Position numbers and translations under genes: made by a program. A DNA stretch of 30,835 bases from JBIICS01 sp044238735 (GTDB taxonomy: Bacteria; Bacteroidota; Bacteroidia; UBA4408): contig JBIICS010000016.1 of the NCBI GenBank assembly GCA_044238735.1, positions 1 to 30,835 of the forward strand. Reading direction: 5' to 3'. Shown here piece after piece: positions 26,358 to 30,835 of this stretch (within the stretch, counting starts at the first letter, position 1; the number at the start of each line of letters is the position of its first letter). The notes below the pieces were generated by a model. It was not told the origin of the DNA. It saw only the letters and a list, made by a program, of their open reading frames with translations, and searched no databases.

Positions 26358-26816
26358 TTATCCTACTGTATTTGCGAAGTCTACATTAAAAAATTTCCCT
26401 GTTCTTCCGTCAGGCAATGTTTGTTCAACAACAACCAAGCTATCGTTATTCGGATTTTTACGAAGCTTAAACATAGTCATCCCGCCACCATCACCAATTT
26501 TATCATCTTTTGTAATCATTTCATGGTTTACTACAGTCCATCCAATATCACCATTTCCGGAATTATCAGGAACAAATCCTATATAATCATGCCATTGTTT
26601 TGCAATAGAAGTACCAGCGGCATTGTTATAGGTTGGGGTAGTTTGTACAATATCTTGTCCACCAACAAATATGGTTTGATATTTTAAGGGTGATTTGGGC
26701 ATCCAAATCGTTTTTGTTGTCCAAGCGGTATCTATGTTTACCGGAAATGGAAGTTGTGCATCTGCAACTGAGATAGTAGTTGCAAAGGCTAAGGTAGCGT
26801 AAATTTTAGTTTTCAT
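26358..26816 (-). CDS. PhoX-like (DUF839) protein, N-terminal fragment (ends at in-frame TAA)
   Basis: From ATG 26816 the frame encodes a signal peptide (MKTKIYATLAFATTISVADAQ) and the first part of the DUF839 propeller, including GWTVVNHEM, and ends NVDFANTVG before TAA (26360-26358). The phase is kept into TGMNCGG of the downstream fragment, and homologues read VGETGMNCGG here as I recall them, so GAA to TAA is the simplest explanation. The frame could extend to TTG 26837, but the ATG followed directly by the signal peptide is better. Confidence 0.78.
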   Translation of the reverse strand: MKTKIYATLAFATTISVADAQLPFPVNIDTAWTTKTIWMPKSPLKYQTIFVGGQDIVQTTPTYNNAAGTSIAKQWHDYIGFVPDNSGNGDIGWTVVNHEMITKDDKIGDGGGMTMFKLRKNPNNDSLVVVEQTLPDGRTGKFFNVDFANTVG

Positions 26817-27063
26817 TTGTTTTTTTTTATGGCGCAAAGGAAAACGAATGAGTTAAATATTACCTTATTACATTATTATTTAAAAATTAAATTTGAGTTG
26901 TGGATCAGTATAAAATAGTAATATTCTTAATCTTTATTTTTACAATTATTTTATTGATAAGTATTACATGGTTAAGTATTAAAATTAAAACAATGATTTA
27001 AGTCAATTTTTTATCAATTTCTATTAGTTTAATATGTTTAATAATTCTATAATTTAATTTATT

Positions 27064-27079
27064 ATCGTAATATTACAAT
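27064..27079. promoter_or_regulatory. ArsR-type operator upstream of the DUF6428 gene
   Basis: ATCGTAATATTACAAT is a near-palindrome that matches the arsR operator at 30005-30020 closely. It ends 37 bp before ATG 27117. A near-consensus -7 box TAAGTTTA is at 27083-27090. The rest of 26838-27063 is AT-rich with no supported gene. Confidence 0.65.
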
Positions 27080-27116
27080 AGATAAGTTTATCGTTTAATT
27101 GCTAAAATATTTTATT

Positions 27117-27587
27117 ATGAAACTTTCTGAATTGATTTCACATTTATCAAGTATTTCTGAACTGAATTTTCAATTTGAATATGGAAATATAGTTCCATCA
27201 CATTTTCATATTACCGAGATAGGAATTATTAGGAAAGATTTTATTGATTGTGCAGGTAAAATTAGACATGAAGAGATAGTTAATTTTCAGCTTTGGTTTT
27301 CTAATGATTATCATCATAGATTATCTCCAAAAAAGTTTCTAGAAATAATTACCCTCTCTGAACAAAAATTGGGAATACAAGATTTAGAGATAGAAGTTGA
27401 ATATCAAGATAAAACTATTGGTAAATATAATTTAGATTTTGTTGGAGACAAATTCATTTTGCAATCAAAATATACAGCTTGCCTTGCAGAAGATCAATGT
27501 GTAATGACACAAACTAAACCCAGAATTAAAATATCAGATTTAACTGCAAATTCAATTAACTGTAAACCGGGAAGTAATTGTTGCTAA
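27117..27587 (+). CDS. DUF6428 family protein, ars-associated
   Basis: A 156-aa soluble protein from ATG 27117 (MKLSELISHLSS); the frame could reach 27099, but the internal ATG matches the usual family start. The body has SHFHITEIG, NFQLWFSNDYHHRLSPKKFLEI and DLEIEVEYQDKTIGKYNLDF, which I recognise as DUF6428, a family found with arsenic genes in Bacteroidota. The tail is cysteine-rich (C122, C128, C149, C155, C156). Function is unknown; metalloid binding is a plausible inference. It converges with the aquaporin gene and shares an operator with arsR. Confidence 0.8.
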   Translation: MKLSELISHLSSISELNFQFEYGNIVPSHFHITEIGIIRKDFIDCAGKIRHEEIVNFQLWFSNDYHHRLSPKKFLEIITLSEQKLGIQDLEIEVEYQDKTIGKYNLDFVGDKFILQSKYTACLAEDQCVMTQTKPRIKISDLTANSINCKPGSNCC

Positions 27588-27600
27588 TCTTACTGTGTTT

Positions 27601-28239
27601 TTATTGCTTTAATAACTTCCAAATGCCCACAGCTGTTAAAGCGCCGATTATAGGTGCCGTTAAATATATCCATAAATGTTCAGTATGTCCCGAAATTAAA
27701 GCAGGACCGAGGGATCTTATAGGATTCATGGATGCACCACTAATTGGACCGGCAAACATTGCTTCCAATAAAACAACCGATCCAATAGCAAGGCCGGCAA
27801 ACATACCCTGTTCTTTACTGCCTTTTGCAACATGAATAATGGTAAGCATTAAAATAAAAGTTAATATAATCTCCATTATAAATGTTTGGGTTGGGCTCCC
27901 TGAGGGCAATGTAGAACCAAGGTATTCGTTATTGGGAAACAAAAGGTGTAAGGTTGTGCTTGCCATAATTGCGCCGCTGGTTTGGCTCAACAGGTAGGGA
28001 AAAATTTCATTAGTTGGAAATATCTTAACTACCCAAAAAGCAAGGGTTACTGCTGGATTTAAATGTGCTCCCGAAATATCGCCTAAAGTATATATCATGG
28101 CTGCAACAATCAGACCGAAAGTAACGGCTATACCAGCATGTGTAATTGCTCCATTGCTTTCCTGGTTTATAATGATGGCTCCGGTACCGCAAAAAACCAA
28201 AGAAAATGTGCCAATCATCTCTGCAAGATATTTTTTCAT
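27601..28239 (-). CDS. MIP-family aquaporin/aquaglyceroporin in the ars operon
   Basis: A 212-aa, six-helix channel. The first pore motif is intact (SGAHLNPAVTLA, NPA at 61-63). The second is SGASMNPIRSLGP, NPI at 172-174, with alanine replaced by isoleucine; the selectivity arginine R175 is kept. In other bacteria (for example AqpS of Sinorhizobium meliloti) an aquaglyceroporin in the ars operon lets arsenite leave the cell after ArsC reduces arsenate. Its start overlaps the DUF2490 stop as ATGA, indicating translational coupling. It is the last gene of the operon. Water or glycerol transport remains possible; the ars role is inferred from context. Confidence 0.9.
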   Translation of the reverse strand: MKKYLAEMIGTFSLVFCGTGAIIINQESNGAITHAGIAVTFGLIVAAMIYTLGDISGAHLNPAVTLAFWVVKIFPTNEIFPYLLSQTSGAIMASTTLHLLFPNNEYLGSTLPSGSPTQTFIMEIILTFILMLTIIHVAKGSKEQGMFAGLAIGSVVLLEAMFAGPISGASMNPIRSLGPALISGHTEHLWIYLTAPIIGALTAVGIWKLLKQ

Positions 28240-28967
28240 TTATTGTCTTTTTTTGTTAAATCAATTTGATTAATCCACGTCATTTGTAAATAATATTGGT
28301 TAAACCATTTTTTGTTTCCAATATTCCATGTAACGAATAGTAAACCAATTTCTAATTTATTTTTGGCATTAACTCTGCTCCCAAAAGCGCAGTATGCCCA
28401 GTTTTCATTATAAACGGGATTCGAGATAGTTGATGTATTAAAAAATGGTTCTTCGTAGGCCGTAAAATAAAGATTTTCACGTATTGGATAGTCCAACCCA
28501 ATTAAATACCGAAGTCTGTGTGTAAAAGGAGCTTTCTTTGTAATTCTATTTTCAACAAATCTGCCATCAAAACGAAGACGATGGGTGAAGCTTATTTTTT
28601 TAAAACCTTGTTTATATTTTATTTGAGTGTAAAATCTGTTTTCGTTTAGATAATTATCTCGAAGAACATTTTCTCTTTGATATACATAACTACCGGTTAT
28701 TATAAACTTATTTGTAAAATTATAATGGAGTGCGTGTTCGGCATAAAGAAGATGGTAATAAGGATTTGGATTTGGATTCTGATTTTCTTCTTTTAAATTG
28801 ATTAATGAAAATGCTGAAAAATAATACAAACTGTAATCAGCTTTATTGTTAATTTTTCCGCTGTGGTCAATGGTTGGAAAAACACCCCCAATATTAATAT
28901 TTTGTGCTACAGAGTTTATGGGAATAAGGCCAATTAATAGATTGAATATTGTAATATATTTTCGCAT
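28236..28967 (-). CDS. DUF2490 family outer-membrane protein
   Basis: A 243-aa protein from ATG 28967, which overlaps the stop of the preceding reductase by one base (TAATG); the frame is open further up, but that part lies inside the reductase gene. A signal peptide ends near residue 22 (NSVAQ). The rest alternates aromatic and polar residues in amphipathic strands (KFIITGSYVYQRENV, RFYTQIKYKQGF, SFTHRLRFDGRFVE, FTHRLRYLIGLDYP), as in small beta-barrels of the DUF2490 family. Function is unknown. Placement between the reductase and the channel suggests a role in metalloid passage across the outer membrane, which is only an inference. Confidence 0.8.
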   Translation of the reverse strand: MRKYITIFNLLIGLIPINSVAQNINIGGVFPTIDHSGKINNKADYSLYYFSAFSLINLKEENQNPNPNPYYHLLYAEHALHYNFTNKFIITGSYVYQRENVLRDNYLNENRFYTQIKYKQGFKKISFTHRLRFDGRFVENRITKKAPFTHRLRYLIGLDYPIRENLYFTAYEEPFFNTSTISNPVYNENWAYCAFGSRVNAKNKLEIGLLFVTWNIGNKKWFNQYYLQMTWINQIDLTKKDNK

Positions 28968-29581
28968 TAATTTAATTTTGAAAACACATAAATAGTCTCT
29001 CGTGCAATTTGTGCACAACGCTCATCGTATTTCGTATCTTGTTGCGGGGTGTTATCAAATAACTTAGGATCTTCATAAGTGGTGCCAATTCTAAATTCTA
29101 CACCGGGTATAAATGGACAATTTTCTTCTGCATCGCTACAAGTCATTATCGCTGCAAATTCAGTATTAGGATTTTGTTCATTGTCGAAGGTCTTAGAAAA
29201 ACATATTAAAGAAGATTGAGTATCATCAAATTTTACCTGATAGTGAGGATTGAGTTCCGATTTATCTGTTTTTATGATAAAACCAATTTTCTCTAATGAA
29301 CGAATAGTATTAATATTAAATGCTGTTGCCTCTGTACCTCCCGAAAAAGTATGTATATTTTTTATACCATAGTATCTAGCTGCAACAGCTGACCATATTT
29401 GACCGAAATGGCTTCTTCTGGAGTTGTGTGTACAAATGTAGATTAGGTTTACTGGCTTGTTTAATACTCTTTTTTTTGCAATGTATTGCGAAATTTTTTC
29501 TAACAATTCCTTTCTGGTATCAGGTATATCAGAAAACTCTCTTGCTAGTTGGTCTACGTAATTTTTAATTGAAGGATACAT
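28967..29581 (-). CDS. LMW-PTP-family arsenate reductase
   Basis: A 204-aa protein of the low-molecular-weight phosphatase fold. The P-loop is CTHNSRRS (C50 to R56, CX5R) and the general acid is in YEDPKLFDNT. MTCSDAEENCPF gives C148 and C155, the same spacing as the redox cysteines of thioredoxin-coupled ArsC. About 45 helical residues precede the P-loop, more than in the classical 130-aa enzyme. Together these support reduction of arsenate to arsenite, with C50 as nucleophile and C148/C155 as relay. The gene lies 3 bp after arsR. A plain tyrosine phosphatase is the alternative but would not explain the cysteine pair. Confidence 0.88.
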   Translation of the reverse strand: MYPSIKNYVDQLAREFSDIPDTRKELLEKISQYIAKKRVLNKPVNLIYICTHNSRRSHFGQIWSAVAARYYGIKNIHTFSGGTEATAFNINTIRSLEKIGFIIKTDKSELNPHYQVKFDDTQSSLICFSKTFDNEQNPNTEFAAIMTCSDAEENCPFIPGVEFRIGTTYEDPKLFDNTPQQDTKYDERCAQIARETIYVFSKLN

Positions 29582-29584
29582 TTT

Positions 29585-29917
29585 TTATTTACAACAGTTA
29601 TTATTTGGAATATAGGAGTCAAATAAATTAGAAATGACCAATTTTGCTTCTACCCATTTCTTTTCATCTATACAGTAGCAGACGGATTTACCCTCAATCT
29701 CTCCTTTTATCAGGCCTGATTCTTTAAGTTCTTTTAAGTGCTGAGAAACCGTACTTTGTGAAAGTGGTAACTCATCTACTATGTATCCACATATGCATGA
29801 TTGTTTTTTTACTAACAACTTTAAAATAGCTATGCGAGCCGGATTCCCAAGCGCTCTGGAGTATCTGGCTATTTTATTTTCTTTAATTGAAAATTCTTCA
29901 GTTTTTGATGTGCCCAT
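29585..29917 (-). CDS. arsR: ArsR-family arsenic-responsive repressor
   Basis: A 110-aa winged-helix repressor. ALGNPARIAILKLL opens the DNA-binding domain and LSQSTVSQHLKELKESGLI is the recognition helix region. Cysteines C41 and C43 (SCICGYI) sit where the As(III) ligands of many ArsR proteins lie; C80, C82 and the terminal C108-C109 could add a third ligand. Binding of arsenite would release the operator. It is the first gene of a four-gene operon and is probably autoregulated through the operator at 30005-30020. Confidence 0.93.
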   Translation of the reverse strand: MGTSKTEEFSIKENKIARYSRALGNPARIAILKLLVKKQSCICGYIVDELPLSQSTVSQHLKELKESGLIKGEIEGKSVCYCIDEKKWVEAKLVISNLFDSYIPNNNCCK

Positions 29918-29994
29918 TTTTAATTATCCATTAAATATTTATAACAGCTAGCAAATAATTCTTTAATTATAAATTCTAAAGCCGATATCTACTT

Positions 29995-30002
29995 CAAAAA
30001 TA
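29995..30002 (-). promoter_or_regulatory. -7 box of the ars operon
   Basis: Minus-strand TATTTTTG (30002-29995) matches TAnnTTTG exactly and sits two bases from the ArsR operator, which would therefore occupy the spacer towards -33. The leader to arsR would be about 70 nt. Confidence 0.6.
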
Positions 30003-30004
30003 AC

Positions 30005-30020
30005 ATCGCAATATTACGAT
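30005..30020. promoter_or_regulatory. ArsR operator of the arsR operon
   Basis: ATCGCAATATTACGAT is palindromic except for one position pair. The extended reverse complement shares 14 consecutive bases (ATTATCGTAATATT) with the site ahead of the DUF6428 gene. Confidence 0.7.
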
Positions 30021-30107
30021 AATTAATTTATTTTTGGAATATAATTTTTGCTTTTATATATAATGAATGCTCATGCTAATTTCAGTTCTTTAAACTAATT
30101 AAATCAA

Positions 30108-30139
30108 AAAGGGCTAAAAACATATGTAGTTAGCCCTTT
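30108..30139 (-). terminator. Intrinsic terminator of the right-edge cargo gene
   Basis: A perfect 10-bp stem with GGGC core (30108-30117 with 30130-30139) and a 12-nt loop, followed on the minus strand by a T run. It lies 29 bp after the stop of the T9SS cargo gene. Confidence 0.8.
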
Positions 30140-30168
30140 AGTATTTAAGAATTGAATTTTACTAAAAT

Positions 30169-30835
30169 TTATTCTTTTAAAGTCTTGATTAATTTTATTT
30201 GTTGGCGACTGTTTAATTTAACGGTATATAAACCATTATTTAAGTTTTCGAGGTTGATAGTGGTATTAGACCAAACAGAATTCTTGTATACCAATTGTCC
30301 ATTAGCAGAATAAATTTCAACATCTATAAAATTTAACTCTGTTGAATTTATTGATATTAAGCCTTTTGTTGGATTAGGAATTACTGATAAATTTGTTTTA
30401 GAATTATTTAGTATTCCGGTACAAATATCAACATATACACTATCCGTTTTACTGTTCGAACAACTGTTATTATCAGTAAAAGTATAGGTTATATTAATAT
30501 AACCAGGTGTATTAATTCCAGTCGGGTTAAACACATTGTTGGTTACATTATTTCCAGAAAATACGCCACCACTTGGACTTGCGTTAAGACTAATAGGGCC
30601 ATTATTATTACAAACCGAATCCAAACCTATATCAAATGTTATGTTTGCCGGATTTAAAATGGTTAGGTTAAGCGTTACAATACTGTCACAACCATTGGCT
30701 GCACCACCATTAATAGTATAGGTAGCGGTGTTGTTATTAGCGGTGTAAGTATTACCATCAATCCAGGTTAACGAGCCACAAACTGTTTTCACATCAATCC
30801 CATTAGCAATAGGTTTAACGGTAAGGTTAAGCGTT
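30169..30835 (-). CDS. T9SS-exported protein, C-terminal part (5' partial)
   Basis: The frame stays open to the right edge, so the GTG at 30792 is not the true start. Visible are the end of a repeat of the type TLNLTV...GNTYTANNNTATYTINGGAANGCDSIVTLNLTI, common in large Bacteroidota surface proteins, then an Ig/PKD-like unit with DSVCNNNGPISLNASPSGG. The last ~75 residues are a type A sorting domain (LSVIPNPTKGLISI, VEIYSANGQLVY, LNNGLYTVKL, ending IKTLKE). The product is a secreted surface protein of unknown role; most of it lies outside the window. Confidence 0.85.
   Translation of the reverse strand, partial: TLNLTVKPIANGIDVKTVCGSLTWIDGNTYTANNNTATYTINGGAANGCDSIVTLNLTILNPANITFDIGLDSVCNNNGPISLNASPSGGVFSGNNVTNNVFNPTGINTPGYINITYTFTDNNSCSNSKTDSVYVDICTGILNNSKTNLSVIPNPTKGLISINSTELNFIDVEIYSANGQLVYKNSVWSNTTINLENLNNGLYTVKLNSRQQIKLIKTLKE

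Noticed and set aside
26179..26687. Two plus-strand frames of 132 and 135 codons over the PhoX-like gene break.
   Set aside because: They lie antisense to conserved DUF839 sequence in both fragments; the minus-strand reading explains the DNA better.
26900..27001. A 33-codon GTG frame encoding a single hydrophobic segment, just after a TAAATTTG box (26888-26895).
   Set aside because: Very AT-rich DNA gives Ile/Leu/Phe codons by default, and the start would lie at or before the transcription start. There is no independent support.

Overview
The window is AT-rich and reads as chromosome of a Bacteroidota bacterium. The evidence is: several proteins carrying type IX secretion (T9SS) C-terminal sorting domains, a GWxTD-domain protein, Bacteroidota-type -7 boxes (TAnnTTTG) ahead of several genes, and no clear Shine-Dalgarno sites. 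I cannot place it more finely than the phylum; a flavobacterial- or sphingobacterial-like lineage is a guess.

Layout. 1-3447: an ABC-2 permease fused to an M1-type metallopeptidase, cut by the left edge. 3448-5297: a small accessory patch next to tRNA-Ser(UGA). It holds a Fic AMP-transferase gene with its own operator-promoter, a 54-codon remnant of a phage-type integrase, palindromic DNA, and a 12-bp direct repeat that matches the tRNA 3' end. I read it as a decayed integrative element. 5429-7923: a GWxTD protein and a GT2 glycosyltransferase, probably co-transcribed. 7942-11492 (minus strand): histidine kinase, response regulator, nitroreductase-like protein and acetoacetyl-CoA reductase. 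11745-21932: two very large divergent T9SS cargo genes. One is a 1502-aa multidomain protein; the other is a 1708-aa protein with sixteen 69-residue repeats and a CHU_C-type terminus. The two genes start with closely similar leader sequences that can fold the same way. 22055-22924: a SpoIIE/PP2C phosphatase.

22953-26816 (minus strand): an imelysin-like/di-haem cytochrome c peroxidase gene and a PhoX-like (DUF839) T9SS gene. Each is split by a single in-frame stop codon (TAG and TAA). 27117-29917: an arsenic cluster, arsR - LMW-PTP/arsenate reductase - DUF2490 - aquaporin on the minus strand, facing a DUF6428 gene on the plus strand. Near-identical ArsR-type operators lie upstream of both arsR and the DUF6428 gene, which ties them into one regulon. 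No Acr3 or ArsB pump is visible. 30169-30835: the 3' end of another T9SS cargo gene, cut by the right edge.

The points most worth a second look are the shared structured leader of the two giant cargo genes, the tRNA-Ser/integrase-remnant/Fic patch with its operator, the paired nonsense interruptions, and the pumpless ars regulon. All family assignments come from reading motifs; no search was run.
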